A stretch of DNA of 64,000 bases from Hybos culiciformis (GCA_964007475.1 OZ023275.1:13371829-13435828); one strand, 5' to 3'. Positions 34,001 through 50,500 are shown, counted from the stretch's first letter. The notes: generated from the letters alone by a model not told the origin. A program made the numbers and translations.

Positions 34001-37000
34001 GGATTTTCTATTTATAAACAAAAATAAAATAAAACTTTCACTTTAAAAAACCTCTCAAAAAATATCGTGAACATTATAAGGACGTACATATAGATAGTTT
34101 AATCTGCATTTAATTTGTTATTATGCACTGTATATTTGTGGAACATGCTTCTGATGCTATGTATCTCAAAAATTCATGTAGTAAAATTATTTAAAAACAA
34201 TTTTACTCACAATTTCAAATAAGAACTTTAGTTTACGCAAGGAACAGCACCATTACAAATTATCGTTATAATTTTATTTGTTTATTTTTTTAATTAGAAT
34301 TAAAAAGGTTTTTGCCACAATATAGGTTTGTATGTCTTACAAAAACCTAAATACAAATGTATCTCAAAATGTGTAACAATTTTTTTTTTATACATATTTA
34401 CATTTTTTCGTTTTTATATAAAAATTTATCTAAGTCCTCATCATTTACTTAGTTGTTTTATAACACTCCAGCCTATAAATAGAGACAATTCATTGAAGAT
34501 TAAAGGATTATTGCAGCCTGAAAAATCAGACCCCCTTAAAAGTTCTAAATACTTTAAATCAAAAAAAAAAAAAAAAATGAAAAAAAAAAAAAAAAAAACA
34601 GAAACTAGTTTTAAGAACATTTGCAAATTTCTAATCCCTTTTTTTTTTTTTGCTAAGTTTATTAAGAAATAAATATTTGCTAAGAAAACATAAAAATATT
34701 TTTACCTGTGCTGCCACAGCATTGTTGGCGGCAAAATATGAATGAAAAATCATCATTTCCTGGAAATATTATATACAATATTTTTTTTAAAGCATAAAAA
34801 AAAAAAAAAAATGTGCGAAGGCCCTTCAAAACAGAATCAAATATTAAAAAAAAATATATATACTTATATCTTATTTGGTTATGTACAAATATGGGTATGT
34901 GAAATAAAAAAAAAATTATGAATTTGTCATATAGGTACTACAGTCAGTAAAACGAAAAGCATATCACGCAGAAATTCATTAATGTTCAAATAAAATAGAA
35001 AATCAGTACTTAATTAAGAAAATTCATCAAAAAAAAAAAAAAATGAATTCAATATTTCAAGTTATTTCATCAAGATACAGATACCTACACAAATAAAAAT
35101 TGTATTTTGTTACTGACGGTATAAAACTTAAATTAAATTGGAAATATAAAATAATAATAATTTATCTTTCTTTCTACACACTGCGGTTTTGTAGAAAATA
35201 AAAGCTCTTTCCATTACTATTTTAATTTAGCTAAGCTTAGTAAGTTATTTGATTTTTGATTTCGCTAATGGTTATATGATGTCTGCAAATGGCTGTAAAA
35301 ACTCAAAAATTTCATTAATTTTAATCCCACTATAGAAGTTGAAAATGTTAATTTTATTCTTTAATCCGAGAAAATTTTAATTAATGGAGACTTCAGTGAC
35401 TTCATCTAACTTAAAATAACACTTTTATATGATATAAGTGAAAATATATTTATTAAATACTTGTTATTTGCTTAACTTAGTTAAGGTTTTTTAAAATCGT
35501 TAGCGTCAGATCATTTTTCGACCTAGACATTTATTTTCAAATATTTGTCAAATTATGTTACTAGATGAGTGATTGTAACGAATTTTAGGCGAACGAACGT
35601 AATAAACGAAAAATCAAGCAATTTTAGTCAGAGGTTTTTAAAAACTGAAAGTTCTTTTAAGTTTAATAGTTGAGTGTTCGGTTTACTAGTTGTAGTATTA
35701 TCAATCATAATTATATAATTATCAGCTAAAAGGTTTTAAATGGACTGGATTTCGTTTAGCTAATCAAATTTAAAAATCAGTTCTTTTTGTAAAGAGCTTA
35801 GAGTGCATTATGCATCTAATGAAAAACAAAATATTAGAACACATTTTCAATAATAAATTGATTGATAAGATTGTTTGTACAAGCGACTTTTCTCCCATAT
35901 ATAATGTTGCATAGGTATATATAATCAAGAATAAAAAAAATAAAAAATTTAACATGTTATTTCAGGGCTCTTAGAATTTATTTTTCTTTTAAACGAAATA
36001 TTTTTGAAGAATATTGATTTTTTTTTTTTTATAGTTACTTTGTGAAAAAATAAAAACATATATTTTTATGTAACATATCTCTGATGTATCAACAAATATT
36101 TATTCGCTTATAATAACTACATATATGTAGGTACAACATATTTACGATGTATGATATCTTTGCCTTTCTAACAACTATTATCTTTAGTAAATATTTACAG
36201 CAAAAAACTCCCTAATATAAAAGGGCGAAAAACTAGTTCGAATTGGTTTTTTTTTTTTTCTTTTTATGATTTAAGGTTCATATCATTATATTGTGTATTA
36301 AATCTTTTCGCCAATTCAATTATTTCGTTTTAACTTCAATTTTGTCTGAGAGTTTTATAATTTTCGACATAATTTATTGAAGCTATATGGCAATAATAAT
36401 AGTTCATAGCGATAGATATTTTAGTTAGCTAAAGTTAAGTAAGTTAATATTCTTTCATTTCATGACGGAAATTAGATATTCAACAATACTTCTTATGTAT
36501 GTTTTTAGCCAGGTTTACACCTACATAAATATATTGCAAAAACTCACTTCCAAAGATGCTATAAAAGTATTTGGATGTAGAAGACAAAAAAAGAATTGAT
36601 GTAATATTAACTTTGGCTTTAGATTAGGAAGTATTAAAATAGTATATAAAAGATATTAAAAATGGGCTCTCTTCTTACCACAAATGACTACTTACATTTC
36701 TAGCGATTAGTGATTAATTAAAATTAAACATCCTGTAAATTTTAAAATTCCAAAAAAATTATTTCCGAAAATTAAAATTTGACATTTCGTATACTTCAAA
36801 GTGGCGTGATGACCTAAACATTTGTAAATGGTCGTTATCGTATGTATACGATATCTTTGCTTGGCAGTAATTTTTTATTTTTTAAATAATGTGCACCGAC
36901 ATGCACTAATTCCTTTCTCAGCCCTTCTATACCATAATAATGCAAATTAAAAACTTGTTAAAGTATAATAATATTGAAATTTAAAAAATTTTCCCCATAA

Positions 37001-40000
37001 CACACAATACATAATTGCTAGCAATATTTTTCGGCAAAAAAAAAGAAAAAAAAAAGAACGAATAATTAGTTCTTTTGAAATGATAAACTTATTTTGCGTT
37101 TGAGAACTTAAAGAAGGAACCAAACTTTTATTTTTTAGCCAAAAAAAAAAAAAAACAAATTTTTCGTAGGGGAAAATCTTTTTTTTTTTGCTCTGATGAT
37201 AGAAAGATCAGAAACCAATTTTTATCCCTTAAAATTAGCTCATATCTCAATATTTTGATGAATTCTTTTTTTTTTTTTTTTTTTACAAAATGAATATAAA
37301 ATTTATATGAAAATATAAACAGTTAAAATATGATGATAAAAAAGTGTTACAAAAAATCATCTTTTTTTTTACTACAAAAAAAAAACAAGTAAACAAGATC
37401 AACTCTCAATACTTATTAAACTGAGAAATGTAAATTTTGGGAATAATGTATGTTGAAAAGCATAACCACCCATAATATAAATATACATAATTTTTTATTT
37501 TTTTTTTGCCTTTGAATTTATAATAATTGCTAAACTGTAACAAATAACAAAATCGTTAACACACATAAAAAACATGAATTGATATTTTCAAAAAATTTAA
37601 TTTGTAAAAAAAAATTTTTTTTTTTTTCCTTCCTAAATTTAAGGACAATTAGGTATATATAAATTTTTAGAATATATTTAAATGAACTAATAAATAAATG
37701 TACCTATACTATATCTAACAAAATTCACAAATATTATTTTCTTATGAAAAATTAAAACTTATAAGTAAGTAGGTATATAAAAATAATAGAAGTTCTTGAA
37801 AATATTTATATTTGATGATATATTCAAATATTTTCTACTGCATAAGAAACGTGTTTCATTCACTTTTTAATAAATATAAATCTAATTTTTGTTTTTTATA
37901 TAAATTTTAGGGTTTTATTTTGATATTAATGTTATACAAATTGTATGTACCTAATATATACACACATAACATAATAAATATTTAAATATTTAGTTATATA
38001 CATAAATTCGATCTGATTAATTAATTAATTAATTTCGTTTTGCTGATTAATTGCTTGATTTCTTCGTGCATGTAAAACAAAAATTTGAAGAGAATAAAGA
38101 CTAAGGTAAAAAAATCAATTTTAACACAAATATTCGTGGCGGTTAATATTTTTATTTGCTTATAAAAATAGGTTTTCGTTAAACTACATTTTAGTTTTGA
38201 ATAGTTTAAGAAAATTACTATTTTATTTTTTATATATTATGTATAATCTATAGCTATGCTGTTCGATCTGAACAAAAGAATTATTCAACTGTCGTCTATG
38301 TGAATATATGTATAATGATCAAACATAATAAATTAAAAATTAAAATTTGGAACACCACATAACGACCATATGTATATAATCTAAGTGTATAGTGTTTCAG
38401 AATAGATAATCTGTTGATTATGTCATTAGTATTGTCTGTACAAACATACATAGATTTATTTATTAAAACATTTTTACTACTAAAAATAGATCAATAAAAT
38501 TATAATATAATATATTAAGTAATTTATGCCGCAATAAATTAGTTAGACTAATTTGAATATATGTTACTCCTTCTGTCACATCCTTTTTCTTTATAATAAT
38601 TATAATTTTTTTTTTTTTGTATTAAAATACTACTTCAAATCTTAAAAAATCGCAAATAAACATGGTAAGGTCAGGGGCTAAAGGTTCAAGGGGTGTGCAA
38701 ACAATTCCCCCAATTTATATCATTTAGTGAAGCAATATTAAGCACAAGAATTTTTTGTCATAATAAAATTTATTTTATTTTTTTTTATTCACAGTTTATA
38801 TGTACATTTTTTTACAGTACTGTGTTGCGTAGTTAAGATTTTTTTTTTTTTATTATTTCGTCTTGTTTTTTTAATCAGGGCGCGCAGTTTTTACTTGGCA
38901 CATATTTTTTTTTTTATTAAACATGAAAATCACAAAATTATGTATATGTACCTACATAAATAAATATAACTATATGAAATAAGAATGCATACAAATATGT
39001 TGTATTATGTGTTTTTCTTCTTCCTGTTTCATATTTTACTTACTTAGATTATAATGTGCTTCTTTTTTTTTTTTTAAATAAATTTTCTTATATTAAACAT
39101 TTTGATGGCCAAGGTTACTAAAAAAAAAAAAAAAAAAATCTCCATAAATAACCTGTTCATTTATAATATACATACATTTGATAATTTTTAAATGAACATT
39201 TTTGGATTTTCTAATTAAATACATTATTTAACCAAAGTAAGATTTACTCTATCTAGTTTATAATATCAAATAACACTAGTACAAGAACTAGAATCTTTTA
39301 CTTTGTTTATATTAGATGGAAATAATGAGGACATTAAATGATTACTTATTATATTTAAATTTATTTTTGTATATTTCGTAGTAATCTTATTTTGATCTTT
39401 ATCAGGCCGTAGTGGGTAGTATGCATTTTCTTAAATTATGATCTAATTGGTTTGTGGACTCATTCTAATTAATATTAGTTGTTGTTTCCATGTTTACTTA
39501 AATTTTTCTATACTGATTCGGGTTCTTCTTGTACGTTGCGTCCAGAGTTAAGGAAGGATTTAATTTCCTTCGGAATAAAAAAGAATATATGACAAAAACC
39601 AAACAGATAAATTTTTCCAACGAAGCGCAGCTACTTACTCTTAAGTTTTAAATATTAAGAGCTAAAAAATAGGTTTTTTCTCCTAATTTTTTGTCAATAT
39701 GCTCCTGGGCACAGTGGAAGTTCCGAGAAACATTAGATTGGAAATATGAAAAATACACAAAATTTCCTAAAATTGGAGGTCTGTAGACACAGAAAACATG
39801 CTTTTACTAGTATACAATCTTCAAAATGGTAAATAAGTAGCAACACCCACCAATAAACAGAAACTGAATTTCAAAATACGTAATATAACTTAAATCGAAG
39901 ATCCGATCCATCCCAGTAATTTTTTTTTTTCCTAATGAAATCATTTTTCATAAATTCACAAAACACCGGCTGGTTGCCCTTGAATTCAATATCCATTTTT

Positions 40001-41512
40001 TTTTTTTTTTTATAATATACAACTGTGTTTCAGATATTTGAAAAAAAAAAAAAAATAATAATAAAAAGAAATATAAAAATATAAATCCATTAAAAAATCC
40101 TTCTACAGGACATTAAATAAATTGTATTTGTGTTAGTAAGGCTCTTTTTGAGATTTTTATTGTGTGCTTAATGATTGCGATGAAAAAAAAACTGGGTCGT
40201 CAGGAACATTTTTTTTTTTTTTTTATAAATTGCGCCAAATTTTTCGAATTATTACAGATTTATTTCAGGATAAAGAAAAAATATAAATTACTTTGCTTAC
40301 GTCATACAAAAATTAAAATTAAAATACATACTTATATGTAAAATAATTGAATTTGTAATAAAAATCATTTCCCTTTCAATAATTTCGTTATCTTATGTGT
40401 GTTTTTTCAGCATCTTTTAATATGTATACATGTATTTGTCTGTTATAATATTAGATTCATATTAATGTATGAAATTAATAAATTTCAAATAATTGTTTCC
40501 ATCTCAATTATAAATTCTGAAATAGAAGCTCTTATTGTAAGAATATTATTTATGGTTATTAACATTAAATTAATAGATATTATGGATTCATACATACGTT
40601 CATAAAGTACGTACATAGATACAAATATCGTTAGTAAACTGAGCTTGAAAAATTGTACTAAAATTTGGAATTGAATTTATTTTTTCATTGATCCACAAAA
40701 AAGTCATTAATATTCCTGTTACGTATTAAATTAATTAGACATTGATCAAAAATCATTTTTAAATTTTTTTTTGTATTATTATATCTGATAAGCATATAAT
40801 TTCAAGTTTTAATTAATGATATGTATTTGTTGCAGTTAAAGAAAATATCAAATTTTAGATTTTTTAAAATCACTGGCTAAGATTTAATTTTGTATTTTAT
40901 TAAAAATACTTTTTAAGGTGCGTTTGAGGTCATTTTTAATTAAATTTAAAATCGGATGGACTTAAGACTCTGGCTACGATTTATTTCTTTCAAAATTACA
41001 ATTTTAATCTTTATACAATTATCATTACTTCTTACTCTTAGATGATGCAATATATGAATGTAATCAAAATTTTTGTTCCAATCGTTATTCATAAGAATTA
41101 TGGAATCTTAGTCAAATTTGATCAATTCATGTTTGTAAAATATTATAAAATTCTTGGCACGTTCTAAACAATTTTTGTCAAAAAATAAAATTTTAGAAAT
41201 TAATACATCACTTTATAATATCTGTTTCGATTTATATATTTTTAGAAGTTTTAGTTCACATCAAAATTGTCTGTATAATTTTCGATGTCTCAAGATTTTA
41301 CTTTTATGTATTTGAATAGTGAATATGACTTAAGTGATGAGCTGCTAGAAAATGTTCCATTAATATAGTGCCACATGAAAATAAAATAAAAAGATGCAAC
41401 GTTTTTCAAACAGCTAACTTAAAAAAACATTAGGTATAGAAAATAAATGATATGTGAAAAATAAATAATATAATTTTAATTTGATATAAAAATGAATTTA
41501 TGTATTGATACT

Positions 41513-41545
<33 letters not shown>

Positions 41546-44500
41546 TATAATAAAGAAAGGAAATTACAAAATTTGATTAATCTGATTGCCAATAATTTTT
41601 TTTTTATTCATTTTTAACATAATTTTCTATTGATATAAGGTACACATAAAAAGATAACAATAAAAGAGAATTAAAATATCAAATTCAATAAATCAAACGT
41701 TCCGCAAATTCGTTAATTCCAAAAAAATAATATTGCTTTCAAAAAAAAAATTAAATTCATATTGTAGTAGGGTGGCAAAAATATATATAAATTATAAATG
41801 AAAAACGAAAAACATTTGGTTTTGAACATTATAATATAAAAATATTTTTTTAATACTTAGAAGCTTTCATGCATGAATTTAAACTGTTTTTAATCGTTTA
41901 TCAAAATTTTTTTAAAAAAAAAATTAAAAAATTACAGGCAGCAGCTTTAACTAAGAGGTCATTGTACGTTTTACCAAAAAAAAAAACAAAATTTTTTTTC
42001 GGGAATCAAAAATATTATAAAAAGTTAAACTTTTTTTTTTTTCTCTTACTCTTATCCATTCCACAGCGTAAGGTATAACTATCAATAAATTTGTAAATGT
42101 ATATTTTAAAAAACATTAAAAAAAAAAAAGAATTTATATAAAATTATTCTTTTTCGGAATATACCTACTTACTTACTTATATTTTTTTCTTTTTAAACCA
42201 AATTTATATTTTTAAAAAGACGTAACAGCTTGCACCCTTAACTTTTTTCTTCATCTACAAAATAATAATAAAAATAAAAAAATAATTAATGTGTAAATTT
42301 TGGAATTAAGAAAAAAAAAAATGAAGAGAATTTTTCGTTATTCGATGAAAATTTTACCACATTTTTAATTTAAAAGAAAGTGGTCAAACTTCTTCTTCTT
42401 ATTTTATTTTAGCGCCTTTTTTTCAATTAAAGAAAACTAAAATTTAACAACATGCCATTTGACCTGTTTTTTTTTTTTGTAAGTAATTTTTTTTTACGTT
42501 AAAACTAAGTTGGCTGATCAACAATCATAGTTTTTATTAAATTCTTAATTAATATCAAATTGTGAAAGAAATAAGAATAAATCAATGGAATTTATAATTG
42601 TATTTTAAAAAATATTCGTTTTATTCATTGATAAAAGAGTTGAATGTTTATGTCATATGAAATGACCTAAAACAATGTATGTACACCTATATAACATAAA
42701 TCTTCAAAAAAAATAGACAATGAGGAAGGAAGAAAATATATCGGTCCATCTTTATAAGCCTTGCGTGAACAATATGCAATTCTTAATATTCACATTTTAA
42801 AATTCTCTAACGTTAAAGTATTAAACAAAACTACGTAGAATATTTATTTCGATTTTGACAATATCATGATGTTCCTGAAAATCTTTGAAGAAATATAATT
42901 GAACTGGATCACTTTTTAAATCGAAAGAAACAGCAATGAAAGCATTAATCGTACTCTCAATTTTTTTTTTTATAAGTAATAAGATGAATGTTGGGAAAGA
43001 TGATCAAATTTAAATCTAAGTAGATAGGTTTCTAGATAATCGAATAAATAAATAATATATGTAGTTAACATAAGTTTTTCAAATTCATTCATAATTATCA
43101 AAAGTTCCAATCTTCTATTACTACCTAGTAGGTATTATACAATTATTACTTATTACAAATTATAATGTATATAGCTATGTAGGTACCTGCTTAAATAGTT
43201 ATTAGTACCTTTCTACATTAGTAAAAGTTGTTATTCCTTTGAAATGTACACGGAAATGGTTTTATTGGTAATTTTAAATTAAAAGTATTTGGCACTTCAT
43301 TTTTTAATAAAATTAAAAAATTATTTGTATAATTAGCTATTAGCATAAAAATTCACAAAACCTATACTTATTCAAATTACCTACATGTGTTTTTAATGAT
43401 AACATTTTTTTTGCTGAAAATGCACTTTTCTTTTTAATTTTTGAAGAAATTATTGCAATGCAGTTACCGCGATATTTAGAAAATAAAAAAAAAATTCCAC
43501 CCATAATAAATATTAATTTTATGTTGTCTTCACTTATTAAACGCCTTTATCGCAAATTTTTTTTACATAGGAAAACAATGAAACGACAAAAATATTAAGC
43601 AACTTTGAATTTGTGATCTTATTACAAATTTATAATGAAAACACACTTTAATTGCAGAAAGCTTTTGTAGTTTTTGTGTGAAAGCTACAAAAAATAGTCT
43701 GCGATACTTTCACTTCTATTTCAATTATGTGCGCTACACAAAAGTGTTACCTCACGGTAAGATCAAAAAAGAAATACTGATAATAAAAATAATAATTTTA
43801 TTTTTAAATAACAATATAACAATTTTCTAACTATAGACTAATGTAAAGAGCAAATGTTTCCTTTTTTAGTAAATTTTTGATAAGACTAGGTAAACAATGA
43901 TAGAATCTTATTTTTTTTTTTATTGAGCTAAATATTCATGATCGTTACATTTTCTTATTCATTCTAACATACGAAATTTATTCTAGCATAATTTTTAATA
44001 TTAAATTTTAATATTTTTAATATCTTACAAAAATATCGATAGCAAGCAGTTTCCATCTGGTCAATGACCGTGTTCGTCAAATTATTATCATATCAAAAGG
44101 TGTTTGTTGAGAGAGAACTAAATATTTGTTTTATGAGGACTAGAATTTCTGAATTTGTTAAATTTTATACATTAAAGAGAATCACAAAAAATTTCAATAT
44201 CCAAAAAAAAATAAATTATTCAATTTAATTCTTTTGTGGTTAGACGTTAGAGATATGCCTGTGGCAAATTTGGTTTTTTTTCTTCCCACGAAAACATTAA
44301 AAATAAAATTGTATTAAAATTTAAAAAGTTTTTGAAAAAGAAATGTCGTTTGTTAGATTTCAAAATTTCGAATAGTTTTTATTTACGCTTACTGCAAAAG
44401 ATCTTCAACGCTATCAAAATTTATTATAATTATTATATAATATTATAATTTAATTCAATAATAATGATAATATTATTAAAAATTTTCGATTTAGCAAAAA

Positions 44501-47500
44501 TGAAATAAATTTACATTAAGAAAAAATATTCTTTCTTTCTTCAATTGTTTTCCATGTTTATTATTATAAATTGATAAAAATAAAATTAACAAAGAATAAT
44601 TAAGCTGACGTTTTTTTATTGTTATTATTAAAAAAGAGAGAAATGTACTTTTTTGTTTTTGTTAAAAAAAAATAAAATAAAAACAATGTTACATTCGTAT
44701 TTAATGGCAAGACTTCTTTGTAGTTTTAAATTTGACTAATTTGACCGCAGAGCGGACTAATTTATCTAATTTTTTTTTTTTTTTTAGTAATAACGAAAAA
44801 ATAATTTTTTTTTTTTTATATTTATTACGGTTAAAAATTAAATTAAAGTGCCTTAATAATAATTAAAATAAATATAAAAATAAAAACAAAGTGATTTTTA
44901 AAAAAGAATTTTTTTTTTTGTTTTTTTTTTTTTTAATAAAAAGTGAAAGAATTTTTCACAAACATTTTTTTTTTTTTTTTATTTAAAAATATATTGTGTT
45001 GAATTTGTAATGTAAAGCTCTTCCGGTGATCTAAAAAAAAAAAAAAAAAAAATATAAAAAATAAAATAAAAAAAATCTTTGGTTAACTTTTTATAAGTGT
45101 GGTGCCTTCTTTATTTTTTTCTTGCTCTTCTTGGGTTTATTATTTTCGCAAACGGATTTAAAATAAAATTCAACCAGCCATTATTAAAGCTAAAAAAAAT
45201 TAATTTTATTTACTCCCTAAATATATATGTACCTATATATAATATTTTTTTGACAGTAGAATATTTTTTTTTTCAATGACTGTGAAACATTTTCTTTGCA
45301 AAATTTGAATTCCGATAATTTTTTTATTAGATTTTTGAAAATCTAATTTGTGTCGTCATTTATTTACTTTTGAATTGAAAATTTGTTGATTATAGAAAAA
45401 AAAAAAATTTATTTTCATACCTATAAATTTAATTTAGTAGAAAAGTTTAGTAATAATAAATTTTTTTTTTTTCATAAATTAAGGAATAAAAAAAAAAAAC
45501 ACCACACCTAAACTACGAGAAATAAAAAAAATTTGAAAAAATTTATAAAAAAAAAAAAATTATGGAAAATCTAATGTCGTCATCTATTTACTTAGAAATT
45601 TATTAAAATTGTGTGTGTGCATTTTATATATATACGGTTTCTTTCTTTTTTTTTTTTTTTTCTTACCTACATTGTATGGCAGAAAATATAATATTTTTAA
45701 TATAAAAAGCGCATAGTACTCATCTAGTGTACCCCCCAATGAATTTATAATTTATAAAAGGAAGAGTAAATTATCCTTTTTAGTATAAAGGCCGATGAAG
45801 TTTAAAGCTTCAAAGTACAGTATTTACCTATTTAAAGATTGTCAAAAAAAAGAAAAAAAAAAACAAATTCATAATAAAAACAAAAGAAAACTTTTTTTTT
45901 CTTTTTTTGACAATCCAAGTACCTAGTCAAATACGAGATTTTGAAACAAATTAAACAACTTCTTTTCAACATTTATTTACACTTCCTTTTATACCTATTA
46001 ATTCAAAACCTACCTATCTGACCTGAATAATTTGAAATTTTTTTTTTAAAATGTTCCACTCACATCCATTTTTTTGTAGGTCGCAGCTGATTAAAATTAA
46101 AAATATAGCGAATGGAAATGGACCACCGAAGGCATCCGACGATATAATATTATGATTTTATTATGAAATTATTATTCCAGATAGCAAAAGGAATAAAAAT
46201 CCCTTTTTTAAGAACATCCTATTTTCGAGACCAGGCACTTACTCATTTCCAGCCACTTATTATTTTTATCATAGATACCTATCTTATTTTAAAATTTGAT
46301 TAGGTAGGTGTAGGTAGCTACCTACCTGGTTTATTATTTTAATTTAATACATCTACCTACCTAGGTAGATTATTTTTCATTGTAGACAGCATTATTATAT
46401 TATAGAGATCAATCAAATGCACTCAAAAGCTATAGATATTCAAAAATTTTCTCATATTTAAATAACAAAATGTATGTATGTATACAACAAAATGTAGTAT
46501 GTATATGTGTGTACTTACTTTCCATCAACTTGAAATGAAATGCGTAACGTAGGTACCTTCTATACCTAATCGTATTCTAAAAATTTTCAATCTAGATAGT
46601 AGATAGGTAGGTAACCACCCATTCCATATCCACACCGATTTTGGATTTGAAATCTATTAAATTAAAAAAAACAACTGATTATATAATTAAAGTATTAAAA
46701 TTGAAATGTTATTTGCACCTTTCTTGGATAATAATTTCAAGTACCAATGATTGTTTTATAAGAATCCTAAATAAGGAATCCTAAATCAATATAATTACGA
46801 ATGTTTGCTCGTTGAAGAATATTATAAATAATTTCAGATTTAATTTATTATCTAGTAATAAAACCTGAAATTTCCCAACGAACTTTATAAATTAATAATT
46901 ATTAATCAGTTTGAAAGCGAAATCGAATAACTCTGAAGAATTATCACTATAAGGATAGTGTTATTATGACATAAGGAAAATATTTTGAACTCTAGAAAAT
47001 AAAAATAAAGAGATTTTTTATAACATCTAATTTTATTATCGTGAAAATGCACAAAATTTAGTTTAAATAAATTTGTAGGTTAATAAAAGTAAGCCTCAGA
47101 TAAATCTGTTCGCAATGTACTATTGGATTATTCAGGAATTTATTACTTAAATACATTTTAAATTTTTTCTTCATTTTCTGGTGGAACGATCTCACATTTA
47201 TTTGCAAACTTAAAGTACAATTTAGACGGCTTCAATGTTTATTCAGCTGTTCTTTCAACATGTTGAAATATTCGCTACAGATGTACTTATAAACTAAGTT
47301 GAAAAACTTGTATTCTAAAAGTCTTTAAAACATTACTGCCCACTACTCAACTAATTCATCAACTTATATGCACTCATACAAAATATTAACAAGTCGAAAA
47401 CACTGTCAACAATTCTACAGACTAATAAATCTTATACTGACCAACTCAAGTTGTACAAACATACATTTAACTCTTCTGTATCTTGCATAAAATAGATTTG

Positions 47501-50500
47501 TAACTAGAGTTGATTAAATTTTGTGATTGGTTCTTGTTTATATTCCTAAAATGATAATTTTTAAAAACATTTAGTAAGCTCAAATAAATAATAACTATAT
47601 TTCTATCTTGGTTTTCATATTTCGATTTTTTGGTAAATAAATACTTATTTCGGTACTTATACATTATTAGTGTTCTTCGATACTATTTGATATTACAGAG
47701 TGCGTCTCCATGCATTTATGTATACCTTGGTATACTAGTTATAATAGAATTTTGATATAAATATATTTAAAATATAATATAAAAATATCTACTTACTTCT
47801 AATTCGGCGCGAAAAATCAAAACAGAAAATTATTAAGATTAAATTTATTAAAGTACAAAATGAAACCATTTCTTATTATGTGTATTTTTTTATGAATTGT
47901 TTTCTTTTTATGCTGTGCACAACACTAGATGAGTACTACCAATTTTGAATAATATTATATTTTTATGTTAAAAAAGATAAATATTCGGTTATGTGGTGGT
48001 AAAAAAAAAAAAGCCGCTACTAACAAAAAAAAAAATAAAAATTTGTGTAAAATTCCATAACACAGTCTCTCTTCTACAAAAAAAAAAATGAAATCCACTC
48101 AACAGTGTTAGTAGTTAAACTAACAAAACTGTATTTTCAATTCAATAACAATATTTAATGTTCAAACAAATTATTTTGCTTTGAGTTTTTTAAAAGATTA
48201 ATGATTCAGAAAGAAATACTTACTTACAGAATTATTTTTAGGGAATTTATTTTTTTTTTTTTGTTTAATCATAATTTTTTTTCTTTGTAAAAAATTAAGT
48301 ACACTCAGCGTTTTACAAAAAAAAAAAAATAAATAAACTAAAAAATGTAGTATAGAACCTATAAGTTACTTGTAGGGTGTCTATATATTGTAATGTTAAG
48401 TTTTTTACTTTTCAAAAGTAATGTAAACTAATATTTTATTTATTTTATACTTAGTTAGAGTTCGGGCTTAAGGTTTGAATAGTAGATGTTAAAATTACCA
48501 CAAATCGTTCAAAAAAAAACAAAACAAATAATAAGAAAATTTTAGAAGTCCTCTGTATCTTTGAAAGAACATAATCTATGTAGGTACCTACCTAGATTTA
48601 AGTACTTAGTTGAGGTTTTTTTTTTTATAATCAACTAATTTTCAATATATAAACGATACAAACTGTCATCATCGAAATCTTAATTTTGCAAAAAATTTCC
48701 TTTTTTGTTTAGCCTGTTGTTCATCAACAAAAAGAAAATTCAATATCGTGGATGTGCAAAAAATCTCATTGCGATGATTTTGTAGTAATTTTTTATTAAA
48801 TTTTCTTTATTTCGAATGAATTTATACAATACAATCACAAGTTCACTGTAACAGCTACAGTTGCATAAGTTGTTATTTCCTCAACTCTATCAATTGCATT
48901 GGGTATCTAATATTCCCAGATATTCATTAATTAGACATTAAGTGGCTGTTTTTTTCATTATGTTTTACGATCACCATTTTTCCAGGGATTTTTCATTACT
49001 ACGGGCTTTCAATATATATATTTTTTTTTAAACCATAAACTTATTATTTTTTCTTTGCAGTTCCATAAAAGAATTTATTTATTTTTTGTTTCTAAATAAA
49101 ATATTTAGAATAAGTAGTAAACATATTACTAAAAAAAATTTTAATCTAAAATAAAACTTTTTTTTTTAAATAAAAGAAAGCATTAAACGCTTGGGATCAT
49201 TGAAATGAGGTGAGAGGTTTTCTTTTAATGTAAAGTTTAGTATTCAAAAATGTTTTCCTTAAACACTTGCTTAAAAATTTTATGTTTAAAACAATGACTA
49301 CAACTTCGATAAGTAGCACGTATATAATTTAATATGTATTTCAATCAAAACCTGAATTGATTTGATAATTGAAATCAAAGTGATTTTATGTCATTTAAAA
49401 AAATTTGAAAAATAATTTAATATAAAATAGGCTTACTTAAATAAAACACTCTCATACTGAGGTTGGGTACTACACCTAATATGTAGAAATACTAATACTA
49501 AAGAATTAAAGCTTACAAAATTTTTGTTTTCTTTTAGGTTTCAACGGTTTCTGTCAGGCATTAATTTTTAGTCTGAAATCAATAAATAATTCTAAATTCT
49601 GAGCTTACACTTTATAAGAAGTGTGTATATTTTGTTAATGGTGTCGCGGAGCTACCCAACAAAAAGAAAAGATTTTGTAATATGTAATTGAAATCAATCA
49701 AAGTTAAATTCTTAGCGTTAATTTCAATTATATACTAAATTACATGTATGTTATATATAGTTATTATGGTTTTAATTCCATAACTTGATCTACAACCACA
49801 GTCCACTTTCACAAGTTGGAAAAATTTAAAAAAATGTAAAATAATATGAATAATTGAACTTTTTAGATTTGTAGTTTTTGAAAAAAAAAGAACATTAAAT
49901 GATATCGAAAGCTCGAAGGACCATCATCTATGTGGATCATATGTGGATCATATTTAATGTGATCCTAACCACAATAAAACTAAATATGTATAGAATATCT
50001 GACAAAATTGTACAAAACAAAAATACTTTTTTTTAATTTTATTTTTATTTCCATTTTTATAAATTCTCTTGTATTGCATTTTGAATATTATGTTTTAACC
50101 GCACAAAAAAAAACTTGGCGCAGAAGTTTCCAAAAATTATTATTTTAAAAAGAAACTTATGCAAAAAAAAAAATATGTTAACACGGTAAATTATCACAGT
50201 TATTATTGCCTAATTTTTTTTTTTTTTTTTTTTTAGTTTATTATGCTTTCTTAATTATGAACATTTCCATTTTTACTTTTAACCCGCTTTTACAAAAAGA
50301 ACCACACTTTGATCAAAGGACAAAAATGTTGTGTAACAAAAGTTTTTTTTTTATTTTTTTTATTCTTTTCTTTTTTCATTAAAATTTTTAAAACTAAATA
50401 ATATGTATTTAAAATATAAAGCCAAAATCACCTGTTATTTACTTTTTTTTTTGTATTTTTGTATTTTTATTGAAAAATAAAATTTGTAACATAGGGTGTG

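Noticed and set aside
34328..34672. 114-codon plus frame with a Lys-rich middle
   Set aside because: The poly-Lys is a translated poly-A run; no conserved content.
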